Positions 1 to 7,543 of a stretch of 64,000 bases of DNA are shown one piece after another (the first letter of the stretch is position 1; each line of letters opens with the position of its first letter). Source of the stretch: Paenibacillus senegalensis JC66. Lineage in GTDB: Bacteria; Bacillota; Bacilli; Paenibacillales; NBRC-103111. Where the stretch lies: contig NZ_HE610961.1 of NCBI RefSeq assembly GCF_000285515.1, positions 49,863-113,862 of the forward strand. The letters run 5' to 3'. A model generated the notes under the pieces. The model searched no databases, had not been told where the DNA came from, and saw only the letters and a program-made list of their open reading frames with translations. The position numbers were made by a program, and so were the translations under genes.

Positions 1-548
1 ACGCCGCCATCGCTCCCCACTCGCGTCTCAAACGCGCTCGTGCCCGCACTGCTCACGCGCAGCTTGCCGATCCGCTCGAGGCTGTCCACCACAAGCTGCC
101 GCTTGTGGCGGAGCTGAGCTTCATAGCTCAAATGCTGGAGCTGGCAGCCCCCGCACGCTTCGAAGATCGGACAAGGAGCTTTCGTGCGGTGTGGGCTGTG
201 CTCAATGAGGTCCAGAAGCTTGGCGTAGCCATACTGCTTCTTCACCTTCAAAACGTGGACAAGGGCCCGCTCTCCAGGAAGCGTGCCCTCCACGAATAAA
301 GTAAACCCTTGGTAGCGGCCAACGCCTTCACCTTGATGGCCCAGACCGATAATGTCCACGATGACTTGATCATTTTTTTGCACCGGCACCGGCTGCCGAT
401 CTGCGAAAGAAGACGCAGTCTTCTTTCCCTCAGCCTGATTGCCCGGATGCTGTCGCTTAGCAGCGTCCCTGCCTTGAGTCTGCGATCTGCTCTTGCTCTC
501 GTTCAGCGCTTGGCCTCGGGACGGCTTTCTTCTTGGTTTCTTTGCCAT
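1..548 (-). CDS. rlmD: RlmD/RumA-type 23S rRNA (uracil-5-)-methyltransferase, N-terminal part
   Basis: Only the first 182 residues are in the window; the catalytic SAM domain lies beyond base 1. After a basic, low-complexity leader (residues 1-50) comes a TRAM-like RNA-binding region (about 55-115), then the cluster CPIFEACGGCQLQHLSYEAQ with C126, C132 and C135, which matches the [4Fe-4S] segment of RumA/TrmA-family uracil methyltransferases. The family transfers a methyl group from SAM to a uracil C5 in 23S rRNA. I chose the ATG at 548 because GGGAG lies 11 bases upstream. The frame stays open to a TGA near 762 and contains an in-frame ATG at 614 without a good ribosome binding site, so a longer start is possible. 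In Bacillus the homologue is a neighbour of dagK, as here. Confidence 0.85.
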   Translation of the reverse strand, partial: MAKKPRRKPSRGQALNESKSRSQTQGRDAAKRQHPGNQAEGKKTASSFADRQPVPVQKNDQVIVDIIGLGHQGEGVGRYQGFTLFVEGTLPGERALVHVLKVKKQYGYAKLLDLIEHSPHRTKAPCPIFEACGGCQLQHLSYEAQLRHKRQLVVDSLERIGKLRVSSAGTSAFETRVGSDGG

Positions 549-819
549 AACTCGGTTGTCTCCCGTTCTTTGTGGGCCGTTTGGCTTGGCTCGTTCCCCG
601 GATACTTGATTCATACCATACAGGAACGGCAGCTCTAACGGCTTGACGTTTTGCGGCTCGCCAATCTGCTGGACCGCCTTGTTACTTTTAATTAGATCAC
701 CCTTCACAACTTTAGAAAAAGGAACCTGCCCGAAATTAACAGCTTTGGGTTGAACTAATCATTGCTCAAAAAAGCCGATGAATTTCCGAGGCGGAGGCTA
801 TGCTTCCACAACCTGCTTT

Positions 820-1155
820 TCTTGCGAAAACAGTCATGCCAGTGAATTCTCAGGCACAGCTCCAGCATGAAAATAGCCAAGGTTGGCGGAGCTCGCGAGG
901 TTCGCGGGCTTGTTTCCTGCATTTTGTACGAAATGTCGTACAAATGCATGCGGTTGAAGGGCGATTACCGGAGATTTGTATGAAACGTCGTACAAATACA
1001 GGGGATTGAAGGGCATTTACCCAAGATTTGTATGACAAATCGTACAAATGCAGGGGATTGAAGAGCGATTGCCCGAGATTTGTATGACAAATCGTACAAA
1101 TGCAGGGCTTAAGCTATTAAGGTGCTGCAGCCAGTGTTTCATACGAAATTTCGAA
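820..1155. repeat. 52-bp palindromic tandem repeat array, copy 1
   Basis: The space 549-1454 holds no convincing gene. It contains an array with a 52-bp period. Four units carry a near-perfect palindrome of the form ATTTGTAYGA-N4-TCRTACAAAT at 922-945, 974-997, 1026-1049 and 1078-1101, and a decayed fifth sits near 1135-1156. The 28 bases between palindromes are also conserved (GCAGGGGATTGAAG...). The array and about 100 bp on its left recur in reverse complement at about 18985-19335. I do not recognise the family. Small ORFs called across it are by-products of the repeat. Confidence 0.85.
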
Positions 1156-1454
1156 CCAAGGCCGCACTTCGCCCTCGCTCACAATCTCCCTACTTATCCT
1201 GCAGCTGACTTTCTTTCGCAACGCGCGCAGCTCCCGGCACGCGGTGTTTCGCTGCATGACAGCGGTCGGTCTACCCCATTCAATATATAATAGTAAATGG
1301 CCGCCGGCACTTTCTTAAACCTGCCTCAGCGGTATCACTCGCTTCCTTTTCAGCTGCGTTTTACGGTTGCTTTTACCTATACTCTTGCCTCTTTTTCCGC
1401 AAAACTTACCCGCCTGGGCTGCAATGATTATCACCGCACTGCTGATACGCCAGG

Positions 1455-2408
1455 CTAGTCCTCATGCGATCCCAAAAGCCCGTTGTCCAGCCGGCCGTTG
1501 CCTTTGTACGAGGAGGTGCCGGTTTCATCGATGAAAATATTCAGATGCTTAGGCAGCACAGAGATCGTGCAGGGCAAGGTTCCGCCCAGCTCCCCATCCA
1601 GATTCAGCTGCACGTAATCGGGAGAAAAAATCTCAATCCGCTTCGTTTTAAAATGAATCACATTAGGATCGTTCAAATGCTCCCCGCGCACCACCAGCGT
1701 AGCGACGCGAATGAACTCAGCCAGGTTGCATTTTTTGAGAATGAAAACCTCCAGCAAACCATCGCTCATGCTCGCTTCCGGAGCGAGATTTTCAAAGCCG
1801 GCCACCGAATTGCTGTTCGAGACGAGAAAAAGCATGACCTGCTCCGTCAAATCATGCTGGTCCGACCGCACGCTTAACTCAATCGGACGCAGGCGGGGCA
1901 GCTTCTCAATCCCTTTCATATAGTAAGCCAGCTGGCCCAGCAGTGTTTTCAGCTTGCTCGGCACCTCGTACGTAAGCTCGGTTAAAGAGCCGCCGCCGGC
2001 GATATTGATAAAATACCGCTGATTAATCTTGCCCACATCGACAGGAGCAGAGTATTGGCGGACGATAATATCGCACGCTTCCTCCAGATTTTTCGGAATG
2101 TTAAGCGCCCTGGCAAAATCATTCGTCGTCCCCACCGGAATAATGCCCAAATCAGGACGATGACTTTTTTCGGCTAATCCGTTAATGACCTCATAGAGGG
2201 TCCCGTCTCCACCCGCCGCAATGACGATATCGTAGCCGTTTTCCACCGCCCGGGCTGCGGCAATCGTTGCGTCTCCTTCTCCGGTTGTGGCATGGGTAGA
2301 GGTTTCGATTCCCCCTCGCTCCAAACGCTGCAGAACCTCGGAAAGTCGCTTTTTCATTTCTTCCCGCCCGGAAGAGGGATTGTAAATGAGTCTGGCTCGC
2401 TTGGTCAT
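1455..2408 (-). CDS. dagK: DagK/YegS-type diacylglycerol (lipid) kinase
   Basis: A 317-residue soluble lipid kinase of the DAGK catalytic family. In Firmicutes DagK phosphorylates diacylglycerol released by lipoteichoic acid synthesis and returns it as phosphatidic acid to phospholipid synthesis at the inner face of the membrane. Visible motifs are the N-terminal RLIYNPSSG, the nucleotide-binding GGDGTLYEVINGL (66-78), GIIPVGTTNDFARAL, and the C-terminal LNLDGELGG stretch. Length is typical. The start is supported by AAAGGTGA upstream of ATG 2408. The gene sits between the rlmD-like gene and the CbiX-like gene on the same strand, but is separated from rlmD by about 900 bp of repeat-bearing DNA, so cotranscription with it is doubtful. 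Confidence 0.93.
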   Translation of the reverse strand: MTKRARLIYNPSSGREEMKKRLSEVLQRLERGGIETSTHATTGEGDATIAAARAVENGYDIVIAAGGDGTLYEVINGLAEKSHRPDLGIIPVGTTNDFARALNIPKNLEEACDIIVRQYSAPVDVGKINQRYFINIAGGGSLTELTYEVPSKLKTLLGQLAYYMKGIEKLPRLRPIELSVRSDQHDLTEQVMLFLVSNSNSVAGFENLAPEASMSDGLLEVFILKKCNLAEFIRVATLVVRGEHLNDPNVIHFKTKRIEIFSPDYVQLNLDGELGGTLPCTISVLPKHLNIFIDETGTSSYKGNGRLDNGLLGSHED

Positions 2409-2586
2409 TCGTAATCACCTTTTTATCAAAGTATGTTCCCTTTCAGGCTCGAAACTAGCATCCTTGCTGAAACTTAAGCATTTTGCTTAATCGGATTTTT
2501 CTTTTTCAACAGCGCGGAACACAATCCTTCTTGAGCCGTTGACATGCACAAATTTTTGAGGTCGGGCCTCATTTCCATTTCTAGGC

Positions 2587-3570
2587 TTAGCCCAAAAAAG
2601 GCGCAATCTGCTGCTCCATCCACCGGCTGATCACAGAGCTTGGAAGCAATGCTTTTCCATTATACCTATACTCATATTCAGACGCTCGTCTGGGGATGAC
2701 CTTTTCGGTAAAATAACCCGGGCTGACAAACAAAGGAGCCAGCAGGACCGTCAGCTTAGGCTCCTGCTTCGACCAATAGTCAAGCCTTGGTTTTAGTTCA
2801 TCGGGCAGCAGCGTAACTCCTTCTGCAGCGGCAAAGCCTCCTAGGCGGCGCACCCGGCGGGCTAGTCCGTCCAAATCCTGCTTCCACCGGGTATACCCGG
2901 GCTCCAGATCACTGCCGTGCCCGATGACCAGCACGACCTCCTGCTTCGGGTCCAGGCTGCATTCCTGCAGCTTTTGCAGCAGCAAGCGGGCTATCGGTTC
3001 ACAGTCGCCAATCGGCGATGTCCAATGAACCCGGGCGTTAAGCTCAAGACGCTTAATATCCGGACGGGGGATTCCTGATTTTTTATCCGTTCCGGGCATG
3101 CTGGCTAATACTGAAGCCGTTCCCGGGGCGAACGGTTCCTCCCCACCAGCTCCTGGCTGGCTTGAAACTGAACGGCTGCCACCCGCAGACTGGGGCCGGG
3201 ACTTAAGCTGAAGCTCAGGCGATGAAGCAGAGGCTGGATTCGCCCCCACCCCAAGCAAAGCTTGAATTTCTTCTATATGAGAGCTGCCCGCAGAGATAAA
3301 CAACGGAATGACGATCAGATCCGTAACTCCTTGGTCTTCCAATTCACGAATGCCGTCCTGAATTGTCCGGCCCTCCACCATTTCCAAAAAGCTTGCATAG
3401 ATTGGCAGATCATCAGGCCGCCGGATCTCCCGGACGCATTCATCCACCTTCCGGATCCAGCCTTTATTGCTGGAGCCATGACTAATGACGAGGACTCCGC
3501 AGCGCGGAGCCAAGCCTTCGGGACAGGATAATGGTGCGGAATTCCTTTTGCCCTGATTATCCATAATCAT
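2587..3570 (-). CDS. CbiX/sirohydrochlorin chelatase-like protein
   Basis: About 327 residues with two tandem chelatase-like half domains. The first carries CGVLVISHGSSNKGW and IVIPLFISAGSSHIEEI, the second VVLVIGHGSDLEPGYTRW and LLAPLFVSPGYFTEKVIP; the histidines match the metal-binding residues of class II chelatases such as CbiX/SirB, which insert Co or Fe into sirohydrochlorin. Between the halves is an unusual Ser/Pro/Gly-rich insertion of about 60 residues (around 115-175). The frame is open to an ATG at 3717, but GGAG eight bases before ATG 3570 makes this the likely start. No other tetrapyrrole gene is near, so the substrate is uncertain; many Paenibacillaceae carry such stand-alone proteins. 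Confidence 0.8.
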   Translation of the reverse strand: MIMDNQGKRNSAPLSCPEGLAPRCGVLVISHGSSNKGWIRKVDECVREIRRPDDLPIYASFLEMVEGRTIQDGIRELEDQGVTDLIVIPLFISAGSSHIEEIQALLGVGANPASASSPELQLKSRPQSAGGSRSVSSQPGAGGEEPFAPGTASVLASMPGTDKKSGIPRPDIKRLELNARVHWTSPIGDCEPIARLLLQKLQECSLDPKQEVVLVIGHGSDLEPGYTRWKQDLDGLARRVRRLGGFAAAEGVTLLPDELKPRLDYWSKQEPKLTVLLAPLFVSPGYFTEKVIPRRASEYEYRYNGKALLPSSVISRWMEQQIAPFLG

Positions 3571-4127
3571 GTACCCATCTCCGTGTCTAGCTCTGTACCT
3601 ATTCCTGTACATGCCCTTGCACCCTTCCCAGCTCCTAACCCCGTACATTTTTTCCGAGGAGATCAAGCTCGTCCTGAGCCGCATCCCGGGAACGTGAATG
3701 CTGCAGCTGATTCGCATAAGCTACCATCCTGATCTGGAATTGCAAAGCGGGAATATGAAAAATCCCACTCTATCCGATTTAGAGAAGGATTGGTATCTGG
3801 TGTTCTCTCGGTTTTTCCCCAAGCGGCAATTATTTCTAGTACCAGGCTGCATCAAGCTGCGCGAGCGGCGTTCATGTAATCAGCGCACCTTATTTCCAGG
3901 AAAGCTTTAACTTATAAAAAGGCTTTGTTTATGCAATCCGTTCAATTATCCCTTACTTCCTTTTACTTCCTTCACAACCTTCACTTGGCTACAATTGGGC
4001 TTCTGAAAATGAATATCTATACTAACGTTTAGTATCGTGTTGAATAGCATAAATCAATGAAGCTAGACAACTCAACCATTAACATCCTTAACCATTAAAT
4101 CCCCTTACGATTAAGCCCTTTAGAAGT
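3571..4127. other. Intergenic, no gene seen
   Basis: No coding pattern with a ribosome binding site on either strand apart from the open extension of the CbiX-like frame up to 3717. Near 4072-4098 the motif AACCATTAA recurs. The AT-rich right half probably includes the 3' end of the yerC transcript. Confidence 0.5.
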
Positions 4128-4418
4128 TTACCGGTTAAGTCTTTCCAGAGACATTTTATACCCGTCGTTGCCGTAATTCAAGCAGCGCTTCACCCGAGAG
4201 ATGGTAGCAGTGCTCGCGCCTGTCTCTGCTTCTATTTGATTATAAGTATAGCCTTTTCTCAGCATGCGCGCCACTTCGAGCCGCTGGGACAAGGATTGGA
4301 TTTCGTTAACGGTACACAAGTCATCAAAGAACACATAGCACTCTTCAACATCTTTCAAGGTCAAAATGGCTTCAAACAATTGGTCAATCGCTTTATCGTT
4401 TAATTTTTTCAGCTGCAT
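4128..4418 (-). CDS. yerC: YerC/YecD family TrpR-related DNA-binding protein
   Basis: A 96-residue protein matching the YerC/YecD family throughout: an N-terminal helix (LNDKAIDQLFEAILTL), DLCTVNEIQSLSQRLEVAR, then a helix-turn-helix of TrpR type (GYTYNQIEAETGASTATISR) and the family ending VKRCLNYGNDGY. The family is thought to be a small DNA-binding regulator; its target is unknown. Length is typical. ATG 4418 is preceded by GAGGG at good spacing. In Bacillus subtilis yerC is beside yerB; here yerB lies 7 kb away on the same strand, with the Gly-rich gene, intron remnant and two-component pair between them. Confidence 0.93.
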   Translation of the reverse strand: MQLKKLNDKAIDQLFEAILTLKDVEECYVFFDDLCTVNEIQSLSQRLEVARMLRKGYTYNQIEAETGASTATISRVKRCLNYGNDGYKMSLERLNR

Positions 4419-4810
4419 GACTTTCCCTCGTTTCTGCTGGTTTCCTTTACTGTATTAGTTCGACAGCTCACTTCAAATCCCTGCCCCTCGGGCCTAAAAC
4501 TCTGTAAAACTGTAAACTTTTTAAGCGTTAGTGAACTAAATTGTATAGCCCTGCATTTTGCATGAATATCCTGTTACTTTCCATGAGCAAAATACCGGGA
4601 ATCAAAATAACGGTCAAAATCCGTATTCGTATCCATATTTGTATCCATATTCATATTCGTATCCGTATCTTCTATATCTATAGCTTGCTATACCTGCAAT
4701 GAAATCGAGTTATGCATAATGATGCTCACACAGGAAAAATACCTAGATAACGGGACATTCGTCCAATCCAATCATTTGCCTACCACATAGATTATAAATA
4801 AAAAAGGGTT
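4419..4810. repeat. Intergenic with hexamer-type repeat
   Basis: No gene seen. At 4612-4672 the hexamers GTATCC and ATATTC (with variants) alternate about ten times, a microsatellite-like tract on the upstream side of the Gly-rich gene. The rest is AT-rich and could hold the divergent promoters of yerC and the Gly-rich gene. Confidence 0.55.
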
Positions 4811-5380
4811 GTGAATCCAGTGAATCCAAAACGACAGGCTAGATCCGGTCAATATTACCCGGTTTCATCTTACTCCCCAGAGTCCCAACCAATTGCCCGG
4901 CCGGTGTCATCGCAAGTCGAGGTCCGCAACTGGTTGGATGCCCCGCCGCAGTCTTTTATGGGCTACTCCGATTTTCAAGGATTTGGAGGCGGAGGCATCC
5001 CGGGAGGATTTCCTGGCGGCTACCCTCAGGGCTATTCCGGCTATCAAGGAGGCTTTCAGGGAGGCTTTCAAGGTTTGCCGCAGCCGGTCAATCCTTCAGC
5101 GGGAACCGGTACAGGCGGCGGTAGCGGGTCAGGCTTCAACTTCAACCAGATTAAATCAATCGTTGACCGTATGGGTGGAATAGAAGGCATTGTATCAACC
5201 GTAGGCAAGGTCCAAAAAGTCATGCAAAGCGTGCAGCAGATGACGCCTATGCTGAAGCTGTTGCTAGGCTCCTTCGGCACGAAGGCGTCGACTGCGGGCA
5301 AAGCAAGCTCCGGCCGCCGCCGGAGAAGAAGACGCGCTGGCGCGAGAAGGGGAGCCAGCCGCAAGGGCGGTCGCCGCTAA
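4811..5380 (+). CDS. Gly-rich, Arg-tailed small protein of unknown function
   Basis: A 189-residue protein I do not recognise. Residues 1-50 are Ser/Pro/Gln-rich. About 55-105 is Gly/Tyr/Phe/Gln-rich with repeats of the GGFPGGYPQGY kind. About 108-150 is the only part likely to fold: IKSIVDRMGGIEGIVSTVGK followed by VQQMTPMLKLLLGSFG, amphipathic helices like those of small spore or cortex-associated proteins of the YqfQ/YppG type. The tail is a run of Arg and Lys with RRRRRRR near 168-175. GTG 4811 is only two bases after AAAGGG, so the in-frame GTG at 4820 (11 bases after it) is an equally good start. Codon use looks real. A spore-associated or nucleic-acid-binding role is only a guess. Confidence 0.7.
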   Translation: MNPVNPKRQARSGQYYPVSSYSPESQPIARPVSSQVEVRNWLDAPPQSFMGYSDFQGFGGGGIPGGFPGGYPQGYSGYQGGFQGGFQGLPQPVNPSAGTGTGGGSGSGFNFNQIKSIVDRMGGIEGIVSTVGKVQKVMQSVQQMTPMLKLLLGSFGTKASTAGKASSGRRRRRRRAGARRGASRKGGRR

Positions 5381-5418
5381 GCGAAGTTAGCGGCAGCGGG
5401 CGGTGCCGCAGAGCGCCC

Positions 5419-5556
5419 GTGCGCGGCGGCGGCGCTCCCGTGATGCGCAGGCCGCGGGCGCTCTTGCGCGGCAGCGGCGCTCCCGTGATGCACGGGCCAC
5501 GGGGCACCCGTGCGCCGTAGCGGCGCTCCCGGGATGCGCAGGCCGCGGAGCGCCTT
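5419..5556. repeat. GC-rich 45-46 bp tandem repeat, three copies
   Basis: Just after the Gly-rich gene, a very GC-rich unit of the type TGCGCGGCAGCGGCGCTCCC...GCAGGCCGCGG repeats at 5420, 5465 and 5511. All frames are open across it, which gives Ala/Arg/Pro-rich spurious ORFs on both strands. Function unknown. Confidence 0.8.
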
Positions 5557-5594
5557 CGCTTTGCGCAAGCATAGGCAAGCGAGAAGCTTATAGT

Positions 5595-5639
5595 AAAAAA
5601 GCGTTTGTTATGGGTGAGTACCCATGAACAATCGCTTTT
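5595..5639 (-). terminator. Rho-independent terminator
   Basis: Reading the minus strand, AAGCGATTGTTCATGGGT pairs across a 4-base loop with ACCCATAACAAACGCTT and is followed by a T run. It lies just past the stop of the intron remnant and could end the two-component transcript. Confidence 0.75.
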
Positions 5640-5641
5640 GC

Positions 5642-6258
5642 TTAGTTACTGCTGCTCTTCTCGGTGTTGATGGTCGGTTCCAGTTTGGCGAACACCGCTT
5701 TGAGTACTCGAATCGCTTGCAAGGCATGTTCCTTGCGGTGGCAGAGCACGACCAGGTCATCCGCGTAACGGACAAGCGTCCCCACTTCCTGGAATCGTTT
5801 CTCCCATATCGCATCCAAGGCATGCAGGTAGATGTTGGCGAGCAGCGGCGAGATCACCCCACCTTTGGGGCTTCCGATGGTTGTTTCTTGTACCCGACCT
5901 TCTTGCATCACCCCTGCTGTCAACCATTGCCTGATGAGCTTCAGTACCTTCCGATCGCATATCCGTTGTTCCACGAGCTTCATCAGCTTTTCGTGCCGGA
6001 TATTGACAAAATATCCTTGGATATCCACGTCCACAACCCAGTAAATCCGCCCGTTGTTGGCCACGTCCATGATTCTTTGAAGCGCATCATGGGTGCTTCG
6101 CTTCGGCCGAAATCCGTAGGAGCAGTCTTTGAAGTCCGCTTCATAGATGCTCTCCAGTACGATTTTGGTTGCGCGAAACCAGCGGTCAGCTGCGCCGCAT
6201 ACTCCCCGGCCAGGCCGCTGGCCAGAAGCTTCACCCTCAAGAAGTCGAGCGTCTTACA
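5642..6258 (-). pseudogene. Group II intron reverse transcriptase/maturase fragment
   Basis: A decayed piece of a group II intron-encoded protein. In one frame from about 6195 down to 5642 one reads ESIYEADFKDCSYGFRPKRS, then WVVDVDIQGYFVNIRHEKLM, TTIGSPKGGVISPLLANIYL and the catalytic box VRYADDLVVLC, which are reverse transcriptase blocks 2 to 5. The start of the protein, the thumb, the maturase domain and the endonuclease are missing, and the frame ends abruptly in INTEKSSSN. No intron domain V or VI could be seen. It must be inactive. Its left edge runs into the last codons of the response regulator gene. Confidence 0.85.
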
Positions 6259-7415
6259 GCTCTCCGTCTTCTTGACCACTCCTCGTACCAGTTAAGCACT
6301 TCCTGGCTCGGTGACACTCCCACTTCCTTAGCCAGCATCTCCTGCAAAGCGGCAAATTGATTGCGTACAGAGGAGAAGTCACTCAGCTTGGCGTAAATCT
6401 TCATCAGCCGGAAATGATTTTCTTCCCGGAGAGGATCTATGTATAGAACCTTGCGGTAGATGGATAGGCATTCCGACAGCAAGCCTTGCCGCTCATAATA
6501 TTCTCCCAGCTGCTGCGCCTGCTGCAGCCATAGAGCTGCCAGCCGATGACGCTCAATTTTTGCCCACTTATAGTCCGCTCCCAAATAATGGCCTTCGTAC
6601 TTGTCAACAAGCTGCCGATACTCGTCCACATTTGCTGCAGAAATCGGCTCCAGCGCGGAAACCCGTCTTTCCCACTCGGCCGCATCCACCCGGATATGCT
6701 CGTTTAATTCCAGACAATATCCGCGGGATACATACTTAATCGATACCAATTCCTCTTGAGGAGCCAGCGACTTGCTTAATCCTTTCCACAGATTTCGAAT
6801 GCGGTAAATGGTTGTCTGCAGATGGATGGCTGCATTGTGCTCCTCAAGCTCCGGCCAGAACAAGTCAATAAGGACATCCCTATTCACCAGCTGTCCGCGA
6901 TGATGAAACAAGTAACAAAAGACGTCCTTGGCCTTAGTCGTACGCCATTTCAACGGCTCCGGAGGCTGGCCCGGCCACTGGATGCACAGCTTTCCGAGGC
7001 AGTGGAGAGTGAGCAGCTCGCGGCTGGGAGCGCTGCTGGCCCGGTTGTCAAGCCGCTTCAGATTCTCTCTTATGCGTTCGATGGACTTGCTTAAGCGCTG
7101 CTGGCTTACCGGCTTAAGCAGATAATCCAGCGCAGTCAGCTCGAATGCATGGATAGCATGAGAATCATGTGCCGTAATAAACACAATATTCGTATGAGGA
7201 GAGGCTTGGTTTATCCGTTCCGCCATCTCCAGACCGTTAATTCCCGGCATGTGAATATCCAGGAATACAACGTCGGGTTTCACCTGCTGTATTTGTTCAA
7301 TCGCTTGTGGCGCGATTTGATAGCAGCCTGAAACGTGGATATCTTCAAACTTTTTCAGCATTTTTTCCAATTTCCTTAATGCCAACGGCTCGTCATCCAC
7401 TAGAATAGCGTTCAA
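6237..7415 (-). CDS. Response regulator with winged-helix and BTAD (SARP-like) output
   Basis: 392 residues. The receiver domain (1-125) shows VDDEP near the start, the phospho-acceptor in VFLDIHMPGINGLE, the T in FITAHD and the K in DYLLKPVS. About 140-240 is a winged-helix region (KWRTTKAKDVFCYLF, LIDLFWPE, LQTTIYRIRNLWKGL) and about 245-380 a BTAD/TPR-like region (YEGHYLGADYKWAKIERHRL), as in SARP-type activators. Start is TTG 7415 behind AGGAGG at 7-base spacing. It lies 128 bp after the hybrid kinase and is its likely partner. The last residues (RRRRAVRRSTS) may come from the abutting intron remnant rather than the original gene. Confidence 0.9.
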   Translation of the reverse strand: MNAILVDDEPLALRKLEKMLKKFEDIHVSGCYQIAPQAIEQIQQVKPDVVFLDIHMPGINGLEMAERINQASPHTNIVFITAHDSHAIHAFELTALDYLLKPVSQQRLSKSIERIRENLKRLDNRASSAPSRELLTLHCLGKLCIQWPGQPPEPLKWRTTKAKDVFCYLFHHRGQLVNRDVLIDLFWPELEEHNAAIHLQTTIYRIRNLWKGLSKSLAPQEELVSIKYVSRGYCLELNEHIRVDAAEWERRVSALEPISAANVDEYRQLVDKYEGHYLGADYKWAKIERHRLAALWLQQAQQLGEYYERQGLLSECLSIYRKVLYIDPLREENHFRLMKIYAKLSDFSSVRNQFAALQEMLAKEVGVSPSQEVLNWYEEWSRRRRAVRRSTS

Positions 7416-7543
7416 GTTGCAACCTCCTCCTTTTACTTTCAGAAAGTTAACGAAAAGGACTGTTGAGTCTATTATAGTGAATTGTTGAACTAGATTGGAA
7501 AACTTTTTTTGCTGAATTTACAAAACTTTGAAGCCCTTTCTCT

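Noticed and set aside
309-638. Plus-strand ORF of 109 residues
   Set aside because: It is the opposite strand of the RlmD-like gene, whose protein motifs are unmistakable.
922-1101. CRISPR-like array: 24-bp palindromes with 28-bp spacing
   Set aside because: The spacers are nearly identical to each other and no cas gene is present, so it is a simple tandem repeat.
2474-2490. TTAAGCA-TTT-TGCTTAA inverted repeat as a terminator
   Set aside because: The stem is short and AT-rich with no clear T tract; it could be an operator but nothing supports it.
5403-5627. Ala/Arg-rich ORFs on both strands
   Set aside because: They arise from the GC-rich 45-bp repeat, in which every frame is open.
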